Shown here: piece after piece, positions 19,099-31,400 of the stretch | Numbering within the stretch: the stretch's first letter is position 1 | How the letters are laid out: every line of letters begins with the position of its first letter | NCBI GenBank assembly: GCA_009103225.1 | Contig: RHPI01002402.1 | Location: 238,064-302,063 of the forward strand | Direction of reading: 5' to 3' | Length of the DNA: 64,000 nt | Source: Chlorokybus atmophyticus | Taxonomy: Eukaryota; Streptophyta; Chlorokybophyceae; Chlorokybales; Chlorokybaceae | The notes under the pieces: model-generated | The model's database searches: none | What the model saw: the letters and a program-made list of their open reading frames with translations, nothing else | What the model was told of the DNA's origin: nothing | Translations under genes and position numbers: made by a program

Positions 19099-19980
19099 CC
19101 ATGTCAGGCCCGTGTCATCAGCAGCAGTCGTGGGGCGTGGCGAGTATAGGTGTTCATACTAAGCAAACCAGCGGTTCGTTGTTATGTGGCGGTGGTTATG
19201 TGCAGCGTCGTCTGCTCACTAACACATTTAGGAAGTCACACGAGCTGGATGGCAACTCCTCACGAGTAATTGCCTCCGTGGCCACCAACAGTATAACTCG
19301 TCCACAGCTGATTTGGTCAACTGACCCCCTCCAGTAATGTTCAGTCACAGCTGGAACGTTGACTCTGGTCTTGGCAACCACCAGCGTCCAACGTACCACG
19401 CAGTGTGAAACTAGGCGTGGTAGAGTCGCAGTTCATGCGTTTTTCACCCGCCTCTGCACTTATGCGCTCGCATTATGTGCGTGCGATGACGGACGGCTGT
19501 TGCTGGCGATGCAAGCAGATGGGCAGCCTCTCAAGCTCCTGCTGGCGACGTTGAGAGCACGCATGATGAAGGACGGAAGCTACTACTGTACTCTACTACT
19601 GTACACCGCCGACGCTGCTGTACAAGATGGTGTTCCAGCAGCTGCAGCAGCAACACAAAGCGACAACGCTGCAACATGCATGGTGAAGCAGCTTGCCCGT
19701 GCGACGGACGCAGCCAGCCAACCCGCCACCGGCCACGCCTAACTGCCAGTAGCAGCGCAGCAGCCCTGCGCGGTGCAGTGCTGATTTTGGCACTGCACGG
19801 CGCTGCGAGAGTTAGGGTAGCGGGAGATGGTGCAGCGCTAGGCGCTGCGGCAGAGAGGGTGGCGGGGGAGAGGGAGAGCGAGAGGGAGGGAGTCGTCGTC
19901 CTTGCTGTTGCCGTGCGTGCCATTGCCAATACCAACTAACCCAGACCCATGTGGGCAGGTAAATACAAACTAACACGTGT

Positions 19981-20090
19981 GCATGCATGTCCAACGGGGT
20001 AGGCGAAGTGATGCTAGTGTACAGGATAAGCACAGCGATGTAGTGAAAGTTGTAGTGTACATAAACCCGGTGGTTGTACACTGGCAGTGT
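19981..20090 (+). repeat. Dispersed repeat, copy 2 (partial)
   Basis: Shares GCATGCATGTCCAACGGGG at its start with GCATGTCTAACGGGG of the 49724 copy, a CTAGTGTA block, and the AACCCGGTGGTTGT block at 20068, after which similarity fades. The purine-rich stretch before it (19850-19895) also resembles the reverse complement of about 49545-49600. Confidence 0.55.
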
Positions 20091-20448
20091 GTTGATGTGT
20101 GGAGCGTGTGCTGGCTGCTGCATGCATGTGTCACAGCCATGCGTGTAATAGCTTAGGCAGAACAATACCATACTCCTTTTGTACAACATCAGCTGCACAT
20201 CCTGCTACTTGAAACTGGTGACTTCAGCTTGATCAACTTGCTCATGAGCAGCAATCGTTCAAGAGCAACACAGGCAACTACAACTCTCTCTGTAACTATT
20301 ATAATCTGCTCAGCAATATACCGACTGACCATCCACTGGCGTTGACAGCCAAATCAAGCCTCATCCGCACTGTAGACATTACGCTACAGCCTTCTTGTCC
20401 AGCAAGCACAGCTGGACACATGACCGTTGGCTGTGTTGAACTTCGAAA

Positions 20449-21870
20449 CTACAGAGCAGCAGTCTGGCCATTTGCATCTGGTTCTTTATGCAGATCCACT
20501 TCCTGTGGAGGACTCTCAGCAAACAGATCATGGACTAAAGTCTTCGCGCTATCGTTGTCGCTGACAGAATTATCCCTTAGGCTTGTTGGGTTACCTGCTT
20601 CTTTGTCAAACTTGGATGCTTGATCACCAGTATCGCAGGCGCCCCTTGGCGTGTCCTCTGCCTTGGGTGAATCCTTTGATATGGGTGTTGACACCGGGGG
20701 CAAGTCTCCATACAACGATACCTCCGAAGTGGGTGACCGAAGCGACTGTTGCAGATAGAGTTGTAGCCGCTGGGTGATAGCAGAACTGTTGCTGCTTTTC
20801 GGGCTGGTGGATGCGCCCAGTAAGGATTTGTCCTTGCGGGGAACAATAGTGCTTGTCACAAGGCCTTCAAACTTGCCTACGCCGTTTCCCTTCTCAACAC
20901 CAGCCGGACCCACGCCTTGTGCAAAGCCGTCTCCCAATGAGATGCCAACAACATCTTCAAGCTGGAGGTTTGCAAGACATTGCTCAGATGCAGCCAGTTG
21001 GCCAGGTTGACCACAATGGCACAACAAGAGAGCTGTAATAAAGCAAGCCACAAGCTCACCTTCCCACCCGTCTCATCACGAAACATGACCTTTGAGGTGC
21101 GCGGCTTCTTCGCCTTGCGGATGTCTTCTCCTTCCTCCGTGTCCGCTTTCTGTGGGAGGTGGACGTGCTCGACATATAAGCCCTTTTGGTTGCAAATGGT
21201 GTTGTATACGAGCACAGCATCAGCGTCGTTGGGATCTGGCACGGGTGGCACTGGTATGTCTTCAGACTTCCGAGCGGTCCGCACACTTGGTGCGATTGGT
21301 GGCAGTCGTAGGATGTAGACGCGTGAGGACACTGCAAAGCGCAGAGAACAACCATCCTCAAGCTCTGATGGTACTTCTTTGGGAATACGCTCCCCTGAGA
21401 TGAAGGTGCCGTGTGCAGAGCCTGCATGTTGCAAGCAAGCAGCTGCTTTAGGCAGTCTGGTCACATGCAAGGTTAAGCAGCATGTGGTCCTAACTGCTGC
21501 ACGAACCTAAGTCAACAACAAAGATCGACCCGTTGTGATGGTGTAAAAGCGCTGCGTGGTGACGAGAAATGGAAGGATGCTCAAGCACAACGTCGCAGTT
21601 CGCACCGCGGCCAAAAAGGATGCGCGCTCGGTTCAGTTGTATATTGTCTATTACCTCCCCCTCTTTGCGAACCTGTGCATGTCATATTCAGGGTGCTTGA
21701 CTTGAGTGTTGCGACAACCATGCGCAAGTGCTGTGACTGCTTTTGCTCGCCTCATGTATAATGTGACTCACCTCAAGGGACCCACAGGCCCCACGCGGTG
21801 CAACTGCCCACTCTGGGAGTTCTGGTAGAGGTGGCGCTGCTGGCGCGGGAATCTGTGGGATGACAGCCAT
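20449..21870 (-). CDS. PPP1R8: NIPP1-like FHA-domain regulator of protein phosphatase 1, 4 exons
   Basis: NIPP1 is a nuclear scaffold that binds PP1 through an RVxF motif and phosphorylated splicing factors through its FHA domain. Model: complement join of 21772-21870, 21507-21672, 21060-21421, 20449-20961; phases fit, 379 residues. Residues 18-33 (ELPEWAVAPRGACGSLE) lead into the FHA domain (about 34-145) with ILFGRGANCDVVLEHPSISRHHA, GSIFVVDLGSAHGTFISGERI and LRFAVSSRVYILR. KVMF at 199-202, after a KKPRTS basic patch, occupies the place of the PP1-docking RVTF of human NIPP1, and VGKFEGLVTSTIVPRKDK matches the segment that follows it. The rest is Ser/Pro-rich. The start ATG (21868-21870) gives a short lead like known NIPP1; 39 bases upstream an assembly gap begins, so a longer N-terminus cannot be excluded. 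Confidence 0.88.
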
Positions 21871-23674
21871 AGCGTGTGAGTATGTGTAGCAATAGTGGAA
21901 TAGCCCCCNNNNNNNNNNNNNNNNNNNNNNNNNNNNNNNNNNNNNNNNNNNNNNNNNNNNNNNNNNNNNNNNNNNNNNNNNNNNNNNNNNNNNNNNNNNN
22001 NNNNNNNNNNNNNNNNNNNNNNNNNNNNNNNNNNNNNNNNNNNNNNNNNNNNNNNNNNNNNNNNNNNNNNNNNNNNNNNNNNNNNNNNNNNNNNNNNNNN
22101 NNNNNNNNNNNNNNNNNNNNNNNNNNNNNNNNNNNNNNNNNNNNNNNNNNNNNNNNNNNNNNNNNNNNNNNNNNNNNNNNNNNNNNNNNNNNNNNNNNNN
22201 NNNNNNNNNNNNNNNNNNNNNNNNNNNNNNNNNNNNNNNNNNNNNNNNNNNNNNNNNNNNNNNNNNNNNNNNNNNNNNNNNNNNNNNNNNNNNNNNNNNN
22301 NNNNNNNNNNNNNNNNNNNNNNNNNNNNNNNNNNNNNNNNNNNNNNNNNNNNNNNNNNNNNNNNNNNNNNNNNNNNNNNNNNNNNNNNNNNNNNNNNNNN
22401 NNNNNNNNNNNNNNNNNNNNNNNNNNNNNNNNNCGCCCCTGTCCATTCTCTCTCACACAACACCGAGTTCCCCTCGAGTTCATGCAGCTAATGCAGGTTC
22501 TGTGCCAAGCTTTGCCTGCTGTGCATCCGCTGGCTGACAGGCGTGTAACGTCGGGTGCAAACAGACTGCGCTGAGTGCTGTGAAGGCCAGTGCAGATCCT
22601 ATACAAGCATGTCCGTCAACCTCTGATCACAACAAGATGAAGAGCTTGCACTGTGCTATTTGTTATAACTGGCAAGCGACGCACATAGCAGCTGGTTGCC
22701 ACAAGAGCACCATTGCAACCACTCTGCAAGCTTGCAAACCACATGGTGATATGGTACGAAAGACCCGACACGGGGGGAAGCGACGCTCTCTAATAAAGCT
22801 TGCACCACGAGCAGTGACCGCGAGGCAGGACTCTCATGCGGCCAGTAAATATACGCTGGCGTTGCTTCCAAAAGCATAGGGCTTAACCCCAAACGCCATC
22901 AAGCATGCCTGCTGCTCTAGCATGTGCTGGACGTTAGCTAACAGCCAGGCTCTTGGTAAGGGCCGCTTACCAAGGACTGCTGGCGCGGCTTCACAGCCGC
23001 CTGCATTGGGCCTGCATGCTCACGCAATGACAACCCCTAGTCCCCATTCTGTCAATGCCCTGCCCCTTCCAGCCCTCAACACATACGCCACCGCCATCGC
23101 CGACAACGCCGACAACGCCACCACAGCTGCCACCGCTGCTGACACCAGCGCTAGCTGACAATATTCTGGAAACCCTGATTTGATTCACATGTCTGGAACA
23201 CGATCGGTAGCAGCCCGTTGGGGAACTCGTTCGCAAACGGATCGGTCGACTCTGTGCTGTTTCACCAGGTTATGGCAGCAGTTGAGTATGTGCTGAGAGC
23301 ATAGCTGGCGGGCTCCACGCCGTCGTCGTTGTCCTCTTCCTCGTCGTCGTCGACCTTGTTGTCGTTGTCGAGGTTTGTCCAAAGAGGATGCCCACAAAGC
23401 TGCGTTGTTGCGGATGCCTTCAGCGCTAGGAATGCTGGAAGGTTGCGATGGGAAAGGAGCGATCAGGACTAGGAGGAGGGAGCAATCAAGCAGCAGGATG
23501 CTTTGTGTAACGTAGCTTAGATCAGTGTTATGACTTTTGTTTGGGTTGACTCTGCCTGTGCCATGCGACGAAAGTAGCTGGCATTGTGCTCGGCCCCATT
23601 GTCAGCGTCGGTCGTAGAGTAGTGTGGGCCGTTGTTGCACTCTGCATTGCCGGAGAGTGGGTTAGGGTTTCGCA
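21871..23674. other. Divergent spacer with a 525-base assembly gap
   Basis: N run 21909-22433. The rest lies between the NIPP1 start (-) and the PXA-PX start (+). Some triplet-rich stretches occur (GTCGTT near 23320-23370). No exon, RNA gene or element recognised. Confidence 0.5.
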
Positions 23675-26600
23675 ATGGTGAAGCCTTCCGATGAGTTCAA
23701 GCAGAAGCTTCTGCAGGCGGTTGCATTGGTTCTCAGTCTCGCCTATTTTCTTACAAGTAAGCTGCCGCATTCAATTGCACTGGTGCTTTGCCACGACAAT
23801 TGCGCCCAAATCGTAGATGAGCCTAGCAAGGGTCTCTGCACTAGGCCATCACGCAGGCCTCGTCTACCAGTACTCGTATGTTATCCACAACTTCACAGCT
23901 GGCATGCGTGTCCACGTTCTGTGCATGGAGGACGAATCTTTTTTCTGCGCAATAGAAACAGACTCACAAAAACCTGAACCACTTTGTCTGTTCGCTGACA
24001 GTTTCCAGCAGCTCTTACTTCATGAATGTGCCGATCGCGCTGTTGCTGGTCATGTTTGTGCGATACTTGTTGTCGCGGTTTGAGCTGCGGCCACGTTCAT
24101 CCCACAGCACGCTTTACCCAATCGCTCGCAACTCGGTTGGTGAGGATCAGCAGTCAGGGCCTATCAAGGCTGCACCGAGCAACAGGCAGGAGCAGTCCAG
24201 ATCAAAGGCAGCAGATGGCCGATGGAGGCAGAATGTCAATGCTGTGCCAGTTGAGGATGCCATAGAGGAGTTGACGGGCGCCATTATCAAGGAGTTTGTC
24301 GACGATTTGTGGTGGTGCCACATCACCCGAGATAGGGAGGGCCCTGCAGAAGCGCAGAAACTCGTTAATGGGGTGTGCGGGGAGATAGCGCGCCGCGCAA
24401 GACGAATTGACCTTGTTGCTTTGCTAACCAAGTAAGGAGTAGATACTTTTGTCGTGTCGTGTCAGCATGAGTGTTGCAGAGCAGTGTTGACTGTATAGAA
24501 CGTTGCAACAAATCTTGCATGATTTGCAGCAGTATTTGCTTCAGTGCATAGTTCAGTGTATTGAACTGCATGTTGCATTCATCAGGGATGCCGTTTTCCT
24601 GTTCACTGAACATCTGGAGTTGTTCCGACGCACGCGGGAATCACTTGGCGATGTGTTTGATAATGTGGACACTGTTGAGCGAGATCAATGCATGCGACGT
24701 TTGCTAGAGGCCTCCGGCGACCTTCATGTTGCCTTACTCTCAGCAGAAAATGAGTATCGGGTAAGGCTTCGCGTGATGTCATGTTATCACCATATACCAG
24801 TGGGTCAGATTCCAGTTGTGCTTAGCAACCATGTGTATGAATGTGCTGTGCAGGTGTTGAGACGGTTGACAGAAGGGATTATTGCACTCACGTTGCGGCG
24901 TGAGGATGCCGAGTGCAATCTTGTGCGCTGCTTAGCAAGGGAGTTGCTGGCAGGCGCAGTACTCAAGCCAGTCATTGAATTTACGAGCCCAGGGTAAGGC
25001 TCGAGTGGATACTGCTGGTAAACTCACTGATTGGATCCCTGTCAGCATTAGTTCGTCTGCATCCGATGATGTCACAAACGAACATAGAGAGCATGCACTG
25101 GTTTTTCTTGTGTTTCTTGGCGCAAATATGAACAACACCTGCAGGTGGTTGAATGAGCTGGCGTTGCTATTACTGCCAGAAGTTGAGCCACCGCCTGCAG
25201 TCAGGAGGCCCGATGGCTCGGTTGACATGCATCCTCTGGATAAGAATTATGTTGCCAGCACAGAGGCTGAGACCATTGGTCGCAGCGCAAGCCTGCAGGA
25301 TGTCACGCTGCATTTTAGGTCTCAGTCAGTGGGCTCAAGACCGCAGTCGGCATCAGAGTCAGCGGAGAGTATGTCCGGGTTTCAAGATTGCGGTGTTGTG
25401 TCGTTGGAAAGCTTGGGCATAGGCGCAGCTGCCATGACAAAGACAGCAAGCGAGGGTGCGAGGGCACACGAGGACAGTGCAGCAGTGGCGCGCCCGCCTC
25501 GCCCTCGCCACGTGCGTGCAAGCAGCAGTGGGGCGAGCAGTGGCCGCGATGATGAGGAGTGGGAGACGCTGAGTGATGGCCATGCAGATGCTTTGCGCAG
25601 AGACGGCACCAGGACACCTGATGTCACCACGCAGCGCAGGCCAAGCCCACTGGCGCCTGGCTCTACAGAACTTGCTAACAGAGGCTCTTCACAACGCATA
25701 CCTCGAGTGCGAGCAAGGGTACTTCTTGTTGCTGGAGCTTGAGTGCAGTGTTGTTGCACGCTTACCAACAATGACGACGGGGTGACCTGTGCAGGTTTCA
25801 GGTGTAGAGATCAAAGGGGAAAGCCACAAATCGTACGCGTCTTACATGCTGTCCGTTGTTAATGGTACCAGTTCGTGGCTTGTCTACAGAAGGTACACCA
25901 CTTGCTACTTTCGAATCTCAGTGAGATCAGTGCTGATAGCTGCGTGGTGCAGGTATCGCAACTTTGAGACCTTGCACAGACGGCTGAGGACTTTCCCCAA
26001 TTACCGGGCAAAGCTACCACCAAAACGGATTATGTTTGATAACCTTGATGGTTCTTTTGTCACAGAGCGCCGCGATGCCTTGGATCGTTATGTGCAAGAA
26101 ATCATGTCCGTTCCAGATTTAGCGGAAAGCGCTGAGATTGCTGACTTTTTGACACCGCTATCAGAGGTATGTAGTATCATTGTCCCGAAATGCACAGCAG
26201 GGAACACCAGCTAATGCCAGTTTTGGGGCATGCAGACGTATGGCACGCATGCAGAGGGCCCCTCTATGTTTCAAGCTCTTGCAGGTGAGTATCAGCTGAT
26301 CTTGAGCTTAGCTGTGGGTACTGCTCCCTGACGCACTTGTTGTCCCAGATAATGTAGATGATGCCAAGGACAGCATGATTCGCTCATTTGCACAAGCTTC
26401 GGATGAGTTCACCAACGCCATCATAACGGCAACAACTGTCCTGGGTGGGAAAGAAAGTGCAGGAAAGCCTGGCGGTGGCCGTAACAATGGAAGGAGCTCT
26501 GAGACAAGTCCTGCCTCCAGCACCATTATCTCCCCTGTAAATAGCGGCAACAACTCGCAGCTTACAAAAGCCTCAATGGCAGCTCAGTCGTTTACCTCCG

Positions 26601-27561
26601 GCTCGACAGATGCTGCAGCTCGCAAACGCGCATCCAATCCTGAGAATGCATCCTTTCTCACTGGGCACATTGCCTCTGCTTTGGACCATGTCTTTAGTGA
26701 AGATGGTTTGGCGGGTGCTGTTGAGGTACGCCATGTCGTTGTAGCAATGCAGATGTTGAACATTTGACCTGCAGATCCTGACTGCTCTTTGCTTGCGGTA
26801 GTATTCAAACTTGAGCGCGCCTGTGTACCATCTTGTGGACACTATTTTCGAGTTGGAGGGCCATGGTTGGCTGCGGTAAGGGTTGCGTGGAGAGTGTGAG
26901 CGAATTTGTGTCGCAAACCCACCTTCAACCATTATGATTGTGGCGCATTGCAGGCGAAAAATGTTGTGGATTGTGCGGCAAGTGCTGGAGCTCATCCTCG
27001 GCGATGCTATTGATGATTGGTTATTGGCCCACGTACAAGTTGTGCGCAAACCAGAGAGCATAGCTGGTGCCATCCGGTGGATCAAAAAGGCGTTGTGGCC
27101 GAACGGCATGTGGTTCGCTAAAGCGCGCGATTTACAAGCTGGCAAGCAGATTCAGCAGCAGGTTGTTGCAGCCACCGCTACTAAAGCCGGCATGGTGCCG
27201 CCCACCAATGTGGCTCCCACACCACCATCGCAGGCAGGCAAACCGGTTGTTGGAAGCCCAGCAAGGGCCGCAATGGTCCGCCAGCGACTGCTTGGTGAGT
27301 TGCTTACCATGGTAGGCACAAGTTTGCACCTGCGCAATGCCTCTGACCTGCGGACTACTTATTGCAGGCACGTCACATCCAGCGGTAGTTAGCCTGATTG
27401 GCAAAAGACGGTACCAGAAAGGCACCATGGATGTGTATGAGTTTGTTCAGTCTCCAACATTTACCAGGCAGCTTGGTTATGGCCTGCTGGAGCTATTGAT
27501 TGTCACAGTGTTTCCTGAACTGCAAGCGCTTGTCATGGATGTGCGCAGTGGGTTCGCGTGA
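23675..27561 (+). CDS. PXA-PX-nexin C domain protein (SNX13/14/plant PXA family), 12 exons
   Basis: Family members tether membranes and bind phosphoinositides at endosome/ER contacts. Model: 23675-23756, 24002-24431, 24499-24760, 24854-24993, 25145-25718, 25795-25892, 25953-26166, 26236-26284, 26349-26725, 26802-26875, 26954-27294, 27368-27561; phases fit, 944 residues. Two adjacent hydrophobic spans lie in residues about 12-50 (LLQAVALVLSLAYFLT and VPIALLLVMFVRYLL). The PXA domain follows (about 85-270; VEDAIEELTGAIIKEFVDDLWW, LFTEHLELFRRTRESL). A Ser/acidic linker, then the PX domain (about 500-605) with VYRRYRNFETLHRRLRTF and LPPKR, the Arg-rich phosphoinositide pocket. The end (about 770-944) is the nexin C domain with GWLRRKMLWIVRQVLELILG and the usual C-terminal hydrophobic LLELLIVTVFPEL. 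No RGS domain seen, as in plant members. Role in vacuolar/endosomal traffic is inferred. Confidence 0.9.
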
Positions 27562-28421
27562 TCGCGTGGCTGCAAGCTCTACGCTAGCCACGTGCACTGC
27601 CTGACCAACCCTCTCGTCCACACGAAGTACACAAAGCTCTGCCTGCACTGAGGTAAACATGCCTTACATGTTATTGTGCATGATGAAACTTTAGCGCATT
27701 TTTAAACCAAAAGTAAGTTGGTCACACGCAATGGTATCACCCCAAATTGTACATAAGTGTCAAACCTCATTGTGCAGGGCACTGAGTACAAAGACATGGC
27801 CATGTCGGCCTCAAGCTACATGGAGGTGGCTCCCACACATTGGGGTGCTTAGATGGTGCTGCTAACGTTAAGCTAGTATGGACTGGTTCTCCGTTGTGTA
27901 TATAGTATGTGTGCAGCATAAAGGTGAGCGCTTGCCACAAGTGTGTCAGCAGGCAACTTGCATTGCCTGTTAACGGAGTCATAGAGCAGTCACGTGGGCT
28001 GTCTTGTGACAGCATGCACTTTTGTGTTGCCTTATGCATGTGCAAGGATTTCCATACAAGCTGCAGATATCGCGTCATCTGTGTGTATATGTTTATGCGG
28101 GGGTGCTTCATGTGGATCTGATTCTGATGACCGATGCAACAAGTGTATAATATAGTATACAAGGATTGTGTGTCGTTGCTGTCAGTCTACTGATCAATTG
28201 TGCTTATGCATGTAGTGTGCTTCGGCATTGTTGAGGCGCAGCCCCCCCTCGGTGCTTACACAATCATGTGAGCGTGCATGATCAGCGACACAGCCACTGA
28301 AGTTCTCACTGCATCCATTTTCGCAGTGCGACTCATACACGCCTGTTTGAGAAATATGTTGCACAACATGCAAAGCAGCCCAGAGTGACAGAAGTGATGC
28401 GCACGCTATTGCACACCAACT
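27562..28421. other. Spacer between convergent 3' ends
   Basis: No gene seen. Bases about 28141-28172 (GTGTATAATATAGTATACAA then GGATTGTGTG) recur almost exactly at 50276-50305, so this spacer shares a short dispersed sequence with the HSP110-LysM spacer. Confidence 0.5.
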
Positions 28422-31400
28422 TTACTCAAACCACCTTGACAGCCGCGTCCTGACTGAGCCCTGAGCCTGGACCTGAGGAGTTGCAGGCCTTTCAAAATAT
28501 TTCTTGCGATACTGGGCCACAAGCTTCTCGTGTTTGTCCTCCTCTGGCGCAGGCTTGGCTCTTGATGACTTCACGCGCTGTCCCTTATTCTTGCCGTTGC
28601 GATCTTTGTCAACTCTTGAGCCGTGTACCTCTGAAACCTTCTGCACAGCAGGGGGGAACGCTGCGATGCTGGACGCGGCCCTGGTGTTGCGCTTGGGATT
28701 ACTCAACGCGCCACCTGAACCATTTTGTCGACCATCAACAGGTTTGAGCATCTCTTTGACCTTCCGACCTTCCGCTTTCTGCACTTTCTTCCTGCTGCTT
28801 CCACCATCTGACTCCTGCCTCTTGCGCTTGTTGCCGTGCTTGGCGGTGCCATTGGCCTCAGCCTTCTGCCCTGATGGGGTTTCTTGTGTACTGGCTTGCT
28901 TATGCTGTGATGGACCGGGCTTGTTTTGGGGTGATTGCTCATGTTGCTGACTGCTTGGATGTCCTTGGCTGCCTCCTTCATGTTTCTTGCTGTTCCCTTG
29001 CTTGCGATTATCCAATCTATCCTTGCGGACCTTCAATATCTGAGCGTTCTCAATCGCAAACTCTACAATCGGTCTGTGCTCATTACCCCAAGGGCCTGCA
29101 AACAGGGAGTCTAAGTCAGTGCACACATTGGTGCTAAGCAGAAAGGAGAGCTTCATGACAAGCGGATTGGCGCACAGAAACAGGAAAGCCACAACAGACT
29201 TTGCACTTGTGGAGTGCATGACACGGTGTTCATGGGCTTGTCAAATCAAGCGTTACCAGGGTTGTTGTTGAGTGCTCGTAAAGCGACAAGCGCATGCTCG
29301 TGCTCTGTGAACTCCACAAAAGCGCTCCCTTTTGCGCGTCCAAGTCCGTCAGCACCAATCTTGTCACGGTCCCGCAGGATTTTCACCTGCATCAATTACG
29401 CATTGACTAGTCTGCTCACATCTGAGCAGCACCACGACGGATCAACTTCCAATACCTGTTTTATCACAGGCGTCTGTTTGGTAGCTCGCTCCTTCACCGC
29501 TGATATAAACATTGTCTTCAGCTTTTTATCATCCATGGAGGAAGGTACATTATGCACCGACAAACGTGTCTGCGACACAAAGAAGTTGGGGCTGCGCAAC
29601 TTTGTGGTCTTCTCTGCTTCCAGCCTGCATGCAGAAAAGACTGAGATTCACTCTGAGAAGGACAACATACTTGCCAAAGCCAACAGTATGGCTCATAGCA
29701 AGATTGCCTAAGGAGTTGTACACAGCTTTGTGCTCGATACTAGCATCATATTGAGTACTCCAGTTCATAAGAGAACCTTTGCATTCATAAATAGAGCATT
29801 TGTATCGAGCAAGCGACCAAATAGTACCTCTTTCTCTTTGCAAAGTCTGACTTTGACATGCCTTGCGCTGCAGGCGACCCTTGCGGTATTGACCCCTCCT
29901 GACAATCCGTGTCCTCATCAGTGATGTCAGTTACCTTGCAGCAATGCACCATTCTGGCCAAAAGACCACAAGACTTACCTTAGCCAGATGCAGGTTGCGC
30001 TTTTCACCACCCTTGCCTGTTTCACTTGCAGCGACAGCAATGGCTTTGGCCCTGTCTTTGTCCACTGCAAGATGAACCAGCAAAGGCTGGCCATGAATTA
30101 GCACGCGTTTACCCTCAGCGGCCGCGACAGCCTTATCAGCCGCTTTCTGGTCTTGGAAGTCCACAAAAGCCGTGCCTTTGTTTCGGCCTGTACTCTTGTT
30201 CTTCACCAACCGACATGAGCGAATCTTGCCAAAGGCGGCCAGACTCTGTCTCACAGCTTCTGGTGTTGCATCTATTGGGATGTTGCGCACAAACACTGTC
30301 ACAGGAGGGACATCTGGTGCGGGGGTGGGCTTCGTCAATGCGGGCTTTGCTGCCTTGACCATTTTGGCTTCAGTAACTGCACGGTAACATGAGTCACAAA
30401 CACAACTTCAACATGCAGTACAATGAATGCCACTTTGTCGATACAGCGCAGTGGTGTACACGACTATGGTCTTGCCTTGGCGTGACTCAGGGACACTGGG
30501 CTGAGATGGCCCCAGCACTTCAGCTAATGCCTTTTGATAAACGGCTTCTTCATCAGCAGCGCGTGCCACACCATCTTCATTATGTTCGTCAGGCTCTGAG
30601 TCAGCAGCGTCAATATCCTCATCACCGCTATGTTCAATCGCGCCCTGGCCGGCTTCGCGGTCTCGCGCAACATCTGAGACATCACTTTCTTCACTAGCAG
30701 TGCTAGCGCCATCATCGACTTGAAGCCTATCTTCTGGCTCCGCCTTTGACGGCTCAGCCGCTGCCACGACCAACTCAAACTTGCTCTTGGCTAAAGCCCA
30801 GTCCACAGCTATGGGTCGCTTTTGTACCAATCGCCCATTGAGCTCAGCGATCGCCTGTGTATGTGCAGACATAAGAGCGAGAACAACCACAAGATTGTTC
30901 AACGAAGGTAGTTGGCTCAAGCTCATAAACGACACCAGCGGCGATGTCTGTGCTTGCTTACCTTGATAGCATCACTCTTGCTAGTGTAAGTGACGAACGC
31001 AAAGCCTTTGCCCCTGTGACAGCGGCGGACATCAGCAAATGCTGGCAAGGCAAACCACATAACCTATACTGATCCACAATCACCTTCCATTCGCTTCCAC
31101 TGGGACCTTTAAATCCCACACAAACCCAACTGCGGAGCACAATTCTTGCAACTCCGCACTCTTGACCTTCAACGCAACATACCAATTTTCTTAGCTGAAG
31201 TGCGCAGGGAAGCCGTTTGCAATCGCACTTACGACACAGCAAGCTGCTCAAACCTGGAATGGTAGGTTGCGCAAGATCAACCGGAGCTGCTTCAGATGCG
31301 CACCCTGCCATGCAAACCCCGCCATGAGTGGTTGTTATAAAGTAATCTTGCCAGTGATTCAGAGGAACTGGACGACCATATGCTCACCTCACCACCCAGC

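Larger units (their letters stand above)
18812..20448. other. Gene-free spacer with dispersed-repeat copies
   Basis: Between the CT tract and the 3' end of the NIPP1 gene. Contains two copies of the dispersed element (18993-19098 with its lead from about 18948, and about 19981-20090) and a purine-rich block at about 19850-19895. Open frames have no recognisable motifs. A first exon of the MBL/cNMP gene could be hidden on the - strand, but none could be supported. Confidence 0.5.

Noticed and set aside
20449-21870. Kanadaptin (another FHA protein) as identity of the FHA gene
   Set aside because: The RVxF-like KVMF after a basic patch and the following VGKF...TIVP segment fit NIPP1, and the protein lacks the long kanadaptin C-terminus.
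21688-22606. Several 230-277-codon frames
   Set aside because: Their length comes from the N run 21909-22433, which contains no information.
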